DNA from: Ciona intestinalis
Taxonomy: Eukaryota; Chordata; Ascidiacea; Phlebobranchia; Cionidae
NCBI RefSeq assembly: GCF_000224145.3
Contig: NC_020168.2
Location: forward strand, 6,553,792-6,617,791
Length of the DNA stretch: 64,000 nucleotides
Reading direction: 5' to 3'
In this document: in pieces, positions 1 to 12,133 of the stretch
Numbering within the stretch: position 1 is the first letter of the stretch
Layout: every line of letters begins with the position of its first letter
Position numbers and translations under genes: made by a program
Notes under the pieces: model-generated
Database searches by the model: none
What the model saw: only the letters and a program-made list of their open reading frames with translations
What the model was told of the DNA's origin: nothing

Positions 1-440
1 GAGTTATAGGGTAGGGGGCTTTTTTAATAGAGTTGTTGGGTTGTTTGCATGCTAAGTGTAGCGACCACGCTTTTAAACCGAGTCGTTTTTTATGGGTTTA
101 ACACATAGATAGACGGTCTTCGTACATTGTGTTTGATCTTGGCTACCGTAGCCCTCAGTGCCCAACTGGGTGTATTGTGTGCGAGAAAAACATTAAATAG
201 TACAATGATATAAAAGAAAATGGGAGACTGGTTTATGAGATATAGGGTAAACAGTGTACCAGTAAAGAACGGACGATGTACCGGTAAAGGACATACATTG
301 TACAGCTATAGAGAACAGGCGACATAATAGACTGCACAATTAACAAAAAACAACGGATCATTATAATCAAACAGAGAATAACGAGACTACAATAACTGAC
401 CAATAACAAGAACATAATGAACGGTTTTATAAATTCACAG
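1..440. other. Upstream intron sequence, no exon recognised
   Basis: This stretch precedes the first recognisable discoidin exon, which begins after an AG at 439-440. The open frame that starts with ATG at 417 runs through the acceptor and is not a believable start, because the domain it would begin lacks its N-terminal half. I see no clear coding exon here, so the rest of the gene lies to the left of the window. Confidence 0.5.
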
Positions 441-3400
441 ATCGACCTTGGGAAAACAATGTATGTAAGTGGTGTTCAAACACAAGGACAGATCGTCCCC
501 ACGCACGGAAGGTTGCTTGTATCTCAATACAAAGTGAAGTATAAGTCGAGTCCCCGTGGTAACGTGTGGCAGGCGGTGTCGGACAGAGGAGGCCCCATCA
601 ACTTTAATGGTAACACGGACGGGACAAGAGTTGCGAGCGCGCGTTTTCCTGAACCAGTACTCGCCCAGGTTTGTGAAGCGATGACGTAGTTATACATTTG
701 TGATGTCATTGGTGACGTGAGTTTGTATGGTTAGAACGCATACCTCCAACACGGACTTAAAGCTCATGCAAAAGTTGCATGGCTAACGTCTTTGGTCGGT
801 GTAAATGGTAACTCTAGAAGTTGAAAGATCGTAATGGGCAACTCTGGCCATAATCTCAGGTGATAAAAAAGCGAGAAAGATTGTCGATGAAAATGTGTAT
901 GTTAGCTTATGGGTAGGCTGGGAGTTTCAAGGCGGAAGCCCGAGTTGATAGTTATAAAAGTTACAGCGACATTTCCGCTTCTAGATGAGCGAACATGTAA
1001 GTATATTGCACATATTTTAACAGATCGTCCGCATCGTACCAGTATTATGGCCTGCGAGAGCGAACAGGATTGCTCTACGTCTTGAACTGCTTGGTTGTAG
1101 CATTGCGGCAGATTCAGGTAAATTACCCGTTTTCATGCCCACGATCAAGTTGCTAAAGCTTTTGCGATGTGTGAATAAGCAGACATAACTTTCGGTTGTT
1201 TTCGTTTTTTATATCCTCGTGAGGGGAAACTGAATATTTCATGGTTGCGACTACCATGCCCACAGTCGAGCTTTTGCAGTGTGTGAATTAGCAGACACGA
1301 CTTTTGGTTGGTCGTCAAGTGGTAACTTTATAGACATATCCGTATTGTGTTAACGTGTGGATACTTAGACATGCTTTCATTACCACAAAAAGCTTTATCA
1401 AACAGAGTTTTTAAGAGATTGTGCATACGTAACACCTGTATATATGTTGCTCCAGTTTTTAAAACCAGGCTGACATCATAGGTGTAAGCACTGCAGTTTT
1501 ATGCCGAAAATAGCTTTTAAGCTTTTGTGTTACATGAGACCAACAGTATTTTGAATCCGTAACACTCCCTACGTCCCAGGTTGCGGGAGTTTACGTTCGC
1601 AGACGAAACCCCGGGGTTCGATATCGAGCATGAACTACCCTGGCAGATACGACAACAACGCAAACTGCAGGTGGCAGATTATTGCTCCCATCTACCAAGT
1701 GATCATCCTAACCTTTGATCCTGGGTTCGCTTTGGAGTATGGATCCAATAACTGTAGGCTTGAATATGTTGAGGTAAGCTTGTTGGTTTAATATTTAAAA
1801 ACATGAAGGTTCTGGGTTCGGAGTTCACCTTAGGTAGAATGCTACATGTACATGAATATGGGGATACCATACGTTTGTTTGGAGCATAAGAAGACACCCA
1901 TGTTATAACCTGACAATGAGCATGAGGTGTATGAATATACCATGTGTGTCTGGTGTATAAAAATACATTCATGTTATAACTCGACAATGAGCATGAGGTG
2001 TATGAATATACCATGTGTGTCTGGTGTATAAAAATACATTCATGTTATAACTCGACAATGAGCATGAGGTGTATGAATATACCATGTGTGTCTGGTGTAT
2101 AAGAAGACACCCATGTTTTAACTCGACAATGAGCATAAACAACTTTCTTGTTCAACAGATACTTGATGTCATCGGCAACACAGAGAAATCTTTGGGGAAG
2201 TTTTGTGGAAAGAATCAGCCAGGAACCTTTAGTTCAACCAGAAACGTTATGAAGGTATAACCTGCTTATTTGGGGTATTAACCTACATTCAAGTTATCCT
2301 ACATTCAAAGATCACACTATTTAGGAATAGAATTTCATGTTCATCATATTTAAAAGACACCACTGTTAACACAGCACTTAGCTTTATTGCTAATCTTGTG
2401 GTAATAGTTTACAATTAGTTATTAAGCAACATGAGATAAAAATTATTTTGCCGGCACTTGAACTTAGACGTTCACGTTTTACAAAAACGAAAGTAACAGT
2501 AAGTTTGTAACCACTAGGTTCAATTCATGACCGACCACTACGAAGGGGACAGAGGATTCAGAGCAAGATACAACTTTGTCAATGGATCTGGCTGTGGGGG
2601 GCCTCAGGTTCGGACAAAGATTGTTGATTGTTATTATTATATCTGTATAGACCATGGGTGTAACATTAGGGGGAATATGTCACCTCAGCTTTTAAAATGG
2701 AAGTTACATCATACCATTTAGCACTAGAGCAGATGGCTAGCTGTCCTAATAAGAGATTCTAAACAGGCTTTACTGGGCAAAAAAGGATATGTTGGTTTTG
2801 TAGGTGTTTTCCTAGAGAACATATTTTGAAATGTTTAGGAATCTCTGCATTAGGATAGCTAAAGGACTTTACTATTGCAACGAAACATGCCACTTTTGGA
2901 AGCACAAGGGTGTTGGAGTAATGGGCCAAAACTGGACCAAATCCCAGGTTCTCATAGACCTCACCCATACAGAACAAAACATAATTAAAAGTTTTTCCGG
3001 GCAAAAAGACGATATGTTGGTTTTGTTGGTGTTTTTATAGAAAACTTAGTTTAGGGTGTTAAAGAATAACATTATCTCTATATTTTCAGGCATTAACTGA
3101 ACCAAGAGGTTTCTTTCAATCCATGAATTATCCTGAACCTTACTCCAACAACGCTCACTGTATTTGGGATATTTATGCTGACGTTGACAAGGTAAAGTTA
3201 TTTAATGAAAATAAACCTTAAAAAACAACACCTCCTAAACTAATAGAAATTTGACGTTGACAAAGATTTAGATTTAGTAAATAAGCATTCAACGATATAA
3301 GGTTTAACATCTAGGTGTTGTTGGTCTGGTTTGAAAGATTTTTCAAATAATATTATAATTTATGAGCACCAAGATTTATCAAGATGATCATCAAGAAAAT

Positions 3401-6400
3401 TCACTTCTCAAACCCATCTGTACACCACACTCCTATCCATTAAACATAAAAAAAAACTATCTAAACAATAAACAAAACAAAAAAACTTAATTAAAAAAAG
3501 GTCCCAACAAGTATATTATTCAATATACATGGAACCCTAAATAATAACATCATCTTCACAGTTGATAGAAATCCGATTCAGTGACATGCAGATTGCGCGT
3601 GATATTCGCTACCCTGGTGTTCGGTACCGACCTGGAACCTCATGCATAGATGATAGCTTACAGGTGAGTTCTTAATGATGTTTGATTGACAGTAAGGGGT
3701 GGAGCCTCACTTGTTGAGTTGAAAAAGAAGACAGTATGTCTTGCTTGTTTGTATGGAAGGGGTACGAGTGCAGTTTTTGTCACCCAATCCTATATTATTT
3801 AGAACAAGGTCCTCCAGAGTGGCATGTTATGGGACCTGAGTTTTCTCTAGAGTTGGCACATTAAAGCGATTACTCCTATGTGTTTTTCAAAGTTAATGTA
3901 AACAGAACACCATTGCTGTTAATAAATACATCAAGCCTAAGCGAATAATGTTCTGTCCTTGTAACTAAAATCCTGATCGGAAAGTCTGACTAGAACAAAC
4001 ATAACTATTAGCACATAGATGTAAAGATATAACACACTCTTTGTTCCAGATTAAAGATGTAGAGAATGGATTATACATAGCATCCATGGAACATAGATAC
4101 TGTGATAGTGTGCGACCTCCGAACTTTATATCCATTTCTAATAGAGTGAGGATTGCGTTTCAAACTAATGAAGCAATTCAAGCAAAAGGTAAAAACAGGA
4201 TTCAAATTTATTTACACTTTTTTTTAAAGGATCCGTAAGCTTCTTTGAAATTCATGATTTTTTACAGTTTATTACTCCATAAAGAAACCTAATGCATGCA
4301 TAGAGCTAAATTTGCTATAAAAGAGCTAGTTTCTTCAGAAAATAACACAAGAATCCATAACATGTTACTACACGAGTTTTTTTTTTATTATGTTATTTTA
4401 CTCTTTGATGATTTTCATCATTGTATCCATGAGTCCATGAAAAATACAAATGTTATGCTGTTTACAATCCACAACAGGTTTCTTCGCAACCTACCAAGTT
4501 ATTGCTGCATCTGGCTGTGGAGGGCCAAGGGATCAAATTACACAACGAGGGTTGATACAATCAAAGAACTATCCAGAATATTATGAACCTAACCTTAGAT
4601 GTGAATGGATTATTAAGACTGAACCAGAAAATGATATTCAGGTGAATTGATATGATAGAACTGCAGCTGCATTAAGTGTGTAATAAGACAAGAGACAACC
4701 GTGTTATAACGTAAGCATAAGGTGTATGAATACACCATGTGTGTCTGGTGTATAAGAAGACACCCATGTTATAACTCGACAGTGAGCATGAGGTGCATTA
4801 ATACACAATGTGCGTCTGGTCTCTGGTGTATAAGAAAACATCTGTGTTATAACCTAACTCAGACATACATTACAGATAACCTTCCATGACTTTGCATTGG
4901 AGGAACACGCCAACTGTACATTTGACATTGTATCTATATATGATGGTAAAAGTGACCAACATAGACTTGGTGCATATTGCACAACACACAACCTCAGTAT
5001 TGGACCATTGACTGCACATAGTGGGGTCATGAAGATTGTCTTCAAATCAGATGATTATAACCAGGAAAGGTAAGTCTTATTTTTGGAAGGTTCTGAATCT
5101 ATTACAACACTTAACTGGCATCCAAGGTTTCATAAAATGTTTAGTAGTCATTGCTCATAACAAAATTCAACCTCTACTCATGCCTCCTTAAATTTGGAGA
5201 TTGATTGCTGCAAATTAGTAAATAAAATAACAAGCTTAGTTTTAAAACTAATCTAAACGGCAACCAAACTAATGAAGGTAAACTTACAGAACTGCTCTAA
5301 CCTACAAGTTACATCACTATGCAAAAGTCCCATTTATGGTAAACATACACCTACTGCAGTAGTGTAGTGATTTATATAACTTCAAACATGCATCTGTATT
5401 TTGGTTTTGTAAAATTAACAACCTTTCTACAGAGGGTTCAATGCAAGTTATCGTGTTGTAACTCGTACAAGACCAACATCTGCAACAACAACAGCCCCCA
5501 CCTTACCAATGTCCACCACTACATTAGAAACAACAACAACTACTATTACTACTAAGAGTATGAATATAGAAGTTATTGTGTGCAAATCAAAAATGGCGTT
5601 TGTTGTCTGTTGATAAACATGACTAAACAGGAAGTGGGTGTGGCAGTAAAAGTATCGCAAATGCAAAAAAATTATCCAAACTTTTTGCAATAAAAAAAGT
5701 ATGAGAACCACTGATAAAGTATTAACAAGAGAAACAACTACGAACAATGTCTTACACATTTATCTTCTTGCAGGAACTACACCCACTCTCATGTCAACAA
5801 CACAAGTTGAACCAGAATATGACATCACAACCACCTTTGTTCCAACAACAAAGGAGAAGAAAATTGAAAAAGTAAACAAAAATTTTACATTAAAAACACA
5901 ACTGAAACAAAAATTATGAATGTTTTTAGACAGAACCACAAAACCCAAATGTTTTACCACGACCAGACCATAATGACATCACAAAGGATGGTTCTAGTCC
6001 AACAGTCACAGAGGTAAGTATGACATCATAATGACAAAGTTTAAAATTAAAGAAAACTTTACAGGAAATGGGCAAATTGATCATCATAGGGTTGGCTTCT
6101 GTAGCTGGGCTGCTTATCAGTGTTATACTGACCGGTATCATATTATGTTGCCGCCAACATTTCATTACAACTACAATGAGCGCGCAGGGGTCTTTTAGAA
6201 ACGCACAAAACTCTAGGTTTGTTAAATAATAATGTTGAATTTTAAGAAGATTTCATCCAATACAAAGTTGGTCCATTAGAGACACAAGTGACAAGGTGTT
6301 TTTGAGGCTTCAGTCTTATTTCCTTTTTTTTCGACATTGTTTCAGTAAGTTTTAAACCTTTACTTTACTACAAGGTTTTAATTACTTGAAAGTTAAGTGT

Positions 6401-7946
6401 CTAAAATCAATGGCAAACCAACAAGATTTTACTTGTGTAATTAAATCTTCTTTTGAACATATCTATATAGTCTCACTTTTTTCCAACGAATCAGAATTAT
6501 ACAACTCCATTCACAGCAATGCACAGAACTTGATGTACGATTACTCCATTGCTTCAACCAACCAAGTGGAACACGCATCATCTCATGTATCGGACTCATT
6601 TAGTCATCAGGTAACCAATGTATGTGGAGTATGTAGTAAGCAATGAAATGGTCCCAAATTAGATAAGGATCAAGGGAAACTTGTTCTTGGTAGCTGAACT
6701 GAACTATTATAGCTGTTTTTGCTTGTAGGGGTACAATACTATATTATATGTATGGGTGGGTCCTTTAGTGTGACATGCCAGAAGGATATAGGTCTTGATC
6801 CTTTACTTGGGAACCATTCTTTTGAAATAAGAGTAACAAACAAATAACGAAAAAGACATAGTGTTCACTCGCAAATGTCACATTGATTTTTCATTACATG
6901 TTTGTAACATCATTAATATATTGCCATTATAAGTTTAGGCATCTTTCTACAAACACAGGGCACAATAAGGAGGGTCCCAAGCAGAGAAAGCAGGATTTAC
7001 TTTTCCATTGAGGAATGTCCGAACAGTGGAGATGCAGGAAGACCTTCAACAAGTAAAGAAACCCCAGTTGTTAAGGTAAACATACATAGTGTGGAGGTTG
7101 CATCACACACCCATTGCAATTCAACTGTGTAGTTCATACTAGTGGTTAATTGTGGCTTCCAAGCTATGGAGTAAAGCTTGCATGTAAGAAATGAAGGCTT
7201 TGCATGGTGTAATTGTTGTTAAGGTGACTATACATGGTGATGCCATTGCCCAGTGACTACATTACAATTTGCACTGTCTGTCTGATGTATACTTTAATTC
7301 GGTTTAAACAGCCTAAAATCTGTTTTTTTGAATATTTAGGGTGTGGGATATCATTGATATTTTTTGGAAAACAAATACGCAAAGAGTTTTGAGAATATGT
7401 AACCTAAGGTTTAAAATTCAGGCACAATATAAGAAGTATTCATCACGTCATTACCACTGCAATGATGATTCAAGCGCGGTTCCTTTTGAGAATGAAGTTG
7501 AAGAAGAAGAATATTATGATGAGGATGAAACTTATAATGTGGATAGCGGGCAGGAGGATACACTGTTTAGGTGGGTGGGGGGAGAGGGGCTGGACCCCGT
7601 CATACATAGCATTTTGCAAAAACAGGTCTAACATTACTAGGAAATTAGCGACATGGCTGAGCTACAGTTTAGTACAATAACAAAAACGTGTATATTTTGC
7701 GGCCATGTTTTGTTTTTTTGACAGTGGCTTTTTCAAACAAACTTTTTATTTTGCAACTTCCTAGGTTAATTTTAGAAGCTTAGGTCGTTTTATCTTAACA
7801 CTTAACTTTTACCCTGAATCACCAGGCAACGACAGAGATGTGGAACAATTGAAAGAGTGAACGATAAACAAAGTGCTGAGGACAAAATGATGGTGGACAA
7901 CATTCTATATGAATCAGCTGATAGCATCAACAACAAGGAATTATAA
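441..7946 (+). CDS. Discoidin (FA58C)-CUB-CUB-CUB single-pass membrane protein, 5' end missing
   Basis: Likely a type I cell-surface receptor or adhesion protein. Exons: 441-668, 1024-1117, 1580-1773, 2159-2254, 2518-2607, 3090-3191, 3562-3663, 4050-4188, 4478-4641, 4876-5069, 5433-5557, 5774-5871, 5930-6013, 6065-6216, 6517-6610, 6959-7075, 7422-7570, 7826-7946. They sum to 2,343 nt (780 residues plus stop) with consistent phase. Order: the C-terminal two thirds of a discoidin domain (DLG...GVQTQG, ending RLELLGC); CUB1 from 1580 (SMNYPGRYDNNANCRW); CUB2 from 2518 (CGGP, SMNYPEPYSNNAHC); CUB3 from 4478 (CGGP, SKNYPEYYEP); a Thr-rich stalk (5433-6013); a hydrophobic segment starting KLIIIGLASVAGLL in exon 6065-6216; then a cytoplasmic tail with an acidic stretch (EVEEEEYYDEDE). 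The parts resemble neuropilin and DCBLD proteins but in another order, so no orthologue is named. More discoidin or other domains may lie upstream. Confidence 0.85.
1885..2140 (+). repeat. 71-bp minisatellite, about 3.5 units, intron
   Basis: Tandem copies of a ~71-bp unit containing GTGTCTGGTGTATAAGAAGA and ATAACTCGACAATGAGCATG. It fills the intron between exons 1580-1773 and 2159-2254 and ends about 20 bp before the acceptor. In this + strand gene the unit reads in the sense direction. Confidence 0.9.
4690..4858 (+). repeat. 71-bp minisatellite, about 2 units, intron
   Basis: Same unit as at 1885-2140, again sense to the gene, in the intron between exons 4478-4641 and 4876-5069. It ends within about 20 bp of the acceptor at 4875. 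Confidence 0.88.
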
Positions 7947-7962
7947 ATACGGGACAGAACAT

Positions 7963-7968
7963 AATAAA
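7963..7968 (+). terminator. Poly(A) signal AATAAA
   Basis: AATAAA lies 17 bases after the stop codon at 7944-7946 of the discoidin-CUB gene. Its position suits a very short 3' UTR. Confidence 0.6.
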
Positions 7969-8400
7969 CATATGCGCATTTTATGAAAAACCAGAGTGCT
8001 GTTTAAACCATTTGTTAAATAATGCAACATTAATTTGCCAGTTGGTGTTTACCCAGATTATTCGAATGGTTATCATAATCCAACGTATTCAAGTCATTTT
8101 AATAACATTACAAAGCTAAAATATCCCAAAATTCTTACCCATATAAGAACGCACCAAAGTTTTTACCAACAATATTACCTATGCCTTCCGAATTAAAAAG
8201 TACAAGCGGCAAACAATGAATGAATGCTCGTTGTAACTAACAATACATACAAAACAATGAGCGTTATTTTGCCATTCAATTTCTTCCTATTGTTAACACT
8301 AGAACTCTCATATAGACAATGAATGTGTAAGTCACCATAATAATTATGTAAATAGACAAAGGTGTACACCACCCTACAGTTATGATAAACAAAACATTAC
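7969..8400. other. Spacer between convergent genes
   Basis: AT-rich sequence between the 3' end of the discoidin-CUB gene and the candidate small gene on the other strand. The last exon of that small gene probably lies here on the minus strand, after one of two possible acceptors near 8285 and 8235, each leading to an early stop. Nothing else is seen. Confidence 0.4.
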
Positions 8401-9436
8401 CTTGCTGTGGTTTGCTCTCCTCTGTTGAAAGGTAAACCGAAATCTTCTTTTTCTGTGTAAAATAAATCATCAAATATAAAGTGAAGTTACTTTTGTTTTA
8501 AAGTTTATACTATTAAATACAGTGATATTAAAACAACAATGTAGCGCAAAACATTTGTGGTAGTTCTTTTTAAACAGTCTATTTTTAAGTTTTACCATTC
8601 ATTATTTGTATATTCAAGATGTCAATTGAGTTTTTCCATTGAGTACACCCTCTAATTGCACTACTACTGTTAGAACAGGTATTAAATAAAACTGAAAGGC
8701 TGCTGTTAAGTACATCTTTAGTAGCAATATTTCAAGTGGTAGGGTAAATGAGTTCAAAGCTAATAGTATGTCAAAATGTTGCTACCAGAATTAAATATGG
8801 GATTCGCTTTCACAAACGTAAACTTTACGAACACTAGAAAAAAAAAATAAAGATATTAACCAAACAGGCACAGTAAGTCCCATGACAGGAAGCACCAATG
8901 AAAAAACAAACGGTGCTATTGTCACACTGGCCTGTGCGTGAGGCTTTGGAGGTCAAAGTCTACAGAATTATCTTATTCTAAATGAGCGCAAGATCTGTTT
9001 TAAGATTTAGATTAACTTCTCACCTTCTTATCATTTGACTGCGGATCAAACTTGGTAAAGTTCATAGCATTGAATGAAGGGAAGTTGCCCAAGATTTCTC
9101 CTTTGTCCTGTTGATGTAGTTACGTCAAGATTAAGTATTTGAATATTAGACTTAAGTACCAGAAAAAAAACTAAATTATCAGAAAAACAATTTAGTATTG
9201 TGTTTAGCCGACTTTTTTAGGGACTGTTAATTTGATACTAATTTTCTTTTCTTCGCTGTCATCTTCAATGTGACAAATGACATTTATGTAAAGTTGCACA
9301 CAAAATTAGAGTATATTGTGTATTTTACTAAGGTGGTATTGCAAAACCTAAATTTAAAACAGTTAGAAAATAAATAAAGAACAAAGCATAGATTATTGGC
9401 AAGACCAAGCTCTGTAACTAAACTTACTTCTTCCAT
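8401..9436 (-). CDS. Candidate small single-pass membrane protein
   Basis: Four minus-strand blocks with good splice borders read as one frame. Exon 1 is 9428-9436 (ATG GAA GAA, then GTAAGT); exon 2 is 9024-9107 (28 codons, DKGEILGNFPSFNAMNFTKF...); exon 3 is about 8866-8931 (ASVTIAPFVFSLVLPVMGLT...); exon 4 is 8401-8452 (KKKISVYLSTEESKPQQ). Exon 3 encodes a hydrophobic segment of about 20 residues followed by lysines in exon 4, as in a short membrane protein with a cytosolic basic tail. The exon 3 donor is uncertain: GTTTGG at 8865 keeps the frame open, while GTTAAT at 8860 would create a stop at the junction. The last exon is unresolved. I do not recognise the family. Transcript data would settle whether it is real. 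Confidence 0.45.
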
Positions 9437-10832
9437 TTTAAATAATTCAACTTTGCATAACACACGATGTCTCAAATGGTTGGTGTGATTCGATTCAAAG
9501 GTGACGTCACAATCGATATATCAGTGTATTAAACTTGATGGTCGATCTCGATACGAATTGTAACGAATATACGATATACTATAATGTATCTGTAATGAAA
9601 AACAAAGGTGAAGAACTGTATTGAAATAATTGATAAAGTTTTTATTAATGTAATGTACAAGTGAATTAGACTTAAACAACTTTTCTATTCTTTTAAATAT
9701 GACTATATTGTTTTGCCAATAAACTGTATTTGATTTGTAACAGAAAAAAATGACGTTTTTTAACGTACGGGGGAACCCCCGACCGGATATGGCATAGAAA
9801 AGTAAAAAGTGATCAAATATTAGGGGTGCGAAAAAATATTGCATAAAATCTTTGCTCGAAATCGTGTTGGTGCAAACTAAATATTTTAAAAATACTGCGA
9901 AAATAAAGAACCAATCGTTTATCGACGTAGTTATGACGATTTGATCATTTTGTACTATGATGTGTACCTATTTTTGCAGCACCGAGCCCAACGGTTACCT
10001 ATCACTTGTAGACCACAGGGCACAGGTTCAAGTCTCAGCTACCACCTTTGTGGTTGTATTTTGCTTAGACAAAGCAGTTGATTAGTTACATTTACTCTCT
10101 TCTTCAATCTGTAGCCTACATACTGTGTGCTAAAACTGTCTTTCAAACGTCGGGGGTTCGGAGTTGGGCGCTACTCAACCGTTCGTTTAGACTCTTAGAG
10201 AACATACAGACACAAGTACGCGTAGAGAGTAACTCCATTTTATGACCTCCCCTACACAAATAAACACACATTTACAGCGACCTAGTTCTTGTATTGATGT
10301 AAGGCACAGATTTGTTGAGTAGACTTGAAGAAATATATTCTCTAAACATCATTATTATTATTGAGTATTTAGTGTTTATGAAGTTAGTGAAAAGTAAGTG
10401 ATATGCATTGGAATGGCTTTTCCCCATTTGCTGCAGCTGTAGCAGCTGAAAACACGCTTATATACAATTGTCCATGGTTTGTTAGAAGTGTTAAAACGAG
10501 TTATTTTTAACTACAGAAACGTAAAACATCATTAGGTACCATATGTGCATTGTGGTCTTGGACATTCTTTGAATATGATTGGTGTAACTTGATTACCTTG
10601 CAATGTACTTTTCTTTGGCATATAAACATTATAATGCAATGCACATCTAATACATTGTAGTTTATGTACAATTTTAACACTAAGTATTATTGCAGCTTTT
10701 GAAAATGCACCAGATTTTGCTTCTGATAAAAATAACGCCCAACAGCAATACTATACACCCAACACTACGACATTGCATGTGCATTGCAGATTTAAAAAGA
10801 AAAATCACAACAAAGTTTTAAGACTGAGACGG
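9437..10832. other. Intergenic region with SINE-like fragment
   Basis: No gene is supported. A stretch near 9976-10090 resembles the tRNA-like head of the SINE family in this window, with GGTTCAAGTCTC like a B box. The minus-strand open frame at 9521-9844 is low-complexity and AT-rich without domain features. Confidence 0.45.
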
Positions 10833-12133
10833 TCATTCAGTTTTGTCTTTTTTGCTCGCTAAGGATGGTCTTGGGACAGATGGCAGTCTTGATGTCACAG
10901 TTGACACGCCCCCAGCTACCACATCGTAACTTTTACCAGCAACAGCTTTAGTTGCATTTACTCCCACTTCTGCAGTCTGGAATTCAAGTTAAAATTTTAG
11001 TGCCAATATACCAACTATTAAGTTTTTAGATTTTTTACCCCAAAGATATTTTTAAAATCAGATAAAAAGCTGGGTCAATATACCCAATATGGCAATATAT
11101 AAATGAAAAGTAATAAAACAACCAGTTTTATATTCATTTTATTCTCTTGGTATATGGTTCTAGGATGTAGCACGTAGGGTGAAATGAGAAATCTGAGGTT
11201 GGCTAGAATTGCCCCATACCATGTTACACAATTCAAACTCATCCAGAAAATGATCACAATGTAATTTAAATGTACATGTTGTTGCTGTCATGTAGATAGA
11301 AGTGTTATAAGAGAAATTTAGGTGTGTAAGTGTGAAAAGATACTCTATCCTTTATTTTGTGGTCTAAACTTAAAGACATAACCATTACCTTAGATGCTAC
11401 TACATATGAAGTGCTTGCGACAAGCTTAACCGCGCCAACACCTAACCCCACAGTTCCACCAACTGCTCCCTTTGTCATATTCACCATCCCGCTTCCCATG
11501 CGCCATAATATACCACCAGATGCTGCTGGGGCTGCTACATTGAAATAAGGGTTGAGGTCATATACAACAGGGGCAAAAAGCTATGAATTGTAAATTTAGT
11601 AATTGGTTTAATTATTTAGGTCATCACAGGATATGACATGTTTGCCAGTCATCTGCATAAACTCAAAAAAAGTTAACTATTAAATGATGTAGTGGGAATT
11701 TTACCTTTTTTATTATTGTAAATAAAACAGAAAAACTTAGTCAAATACAAGCAAACTGTCAGAAATTGTATATTTTTTTAAATGTGAACTTTAAATACAA
11801 ATTACACAACTTACCCTCAGGTTCAGTTTTAAAATCTTCTGATGAAATAGAAGTCACTTGCGAAGAATCCTGCTGTTATATTTGGTTTATAAAAATAATG
11901 CAAAACGTTAGTGATTATTTTATGACTTAGCGAAGAATTCTAGCATGGTAATCTTATAAGTCTTTATAAATAAATATACATTAACATTTATACCAAACTT
12001 AGATTTATTGCAACCTGTATATTATAAAAATAAAACCAATAACACTGGCATATATATGATACTGAAGTAATAAAATAACCTGTATGCTATATAGATAAAC
12101 AGTAAAATAAATTAAAACTAAACTTACCCTCAT
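10833..12133 (-). CDS. TMEM263: TMEM263 homologue (UPF0444 family)
   Basis: Exons from the 5' end: 12128-12133 (ATG AGG), 11815-11869, 11389-11534, 10833-10976. All junctions are in phase and give 351 nt, a 116-residue protein, the same length as I recall for human TMEM263. The core GGILWRMGSGMVNMTKGAVG followed by a Gly/Ala/Val-rich hydrophobic stretch, and the end LASKKDKTE, match the family pattern (GGIFSVTKGAVGATIGG, and a C-terminal GKKKDKSD). The family is a small, conserved membrane protein of poorly known function, linked to skeletal growth in vertebrates. The first coding exon holds only two codons. The name rests on remembered family sequence, not a search. Confidence 0.8.

Noticed and set aside
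417-689. ATG at 417 as the start of the discoidin-CUB gene
   Set aside because: It precedes a good acceptor at 439-440 and would begin the protein in the middle of a discoidin domain; it also reads past the donor at 669.
6433-6602. An acceptor at about 6495 giving a frame that stops at 6602
   Set aside because: Another acceptor at 6515-6516 matches the phase of the previous exon and of the next three exons, which run on to a stop beside a poly(A) signal.
9521-9844. 107-codon minus-strand frame
   Set aside because: AT-rich, Phe/Tyr/Asn-biased composition typical of chance frames, and no splice or domain support.
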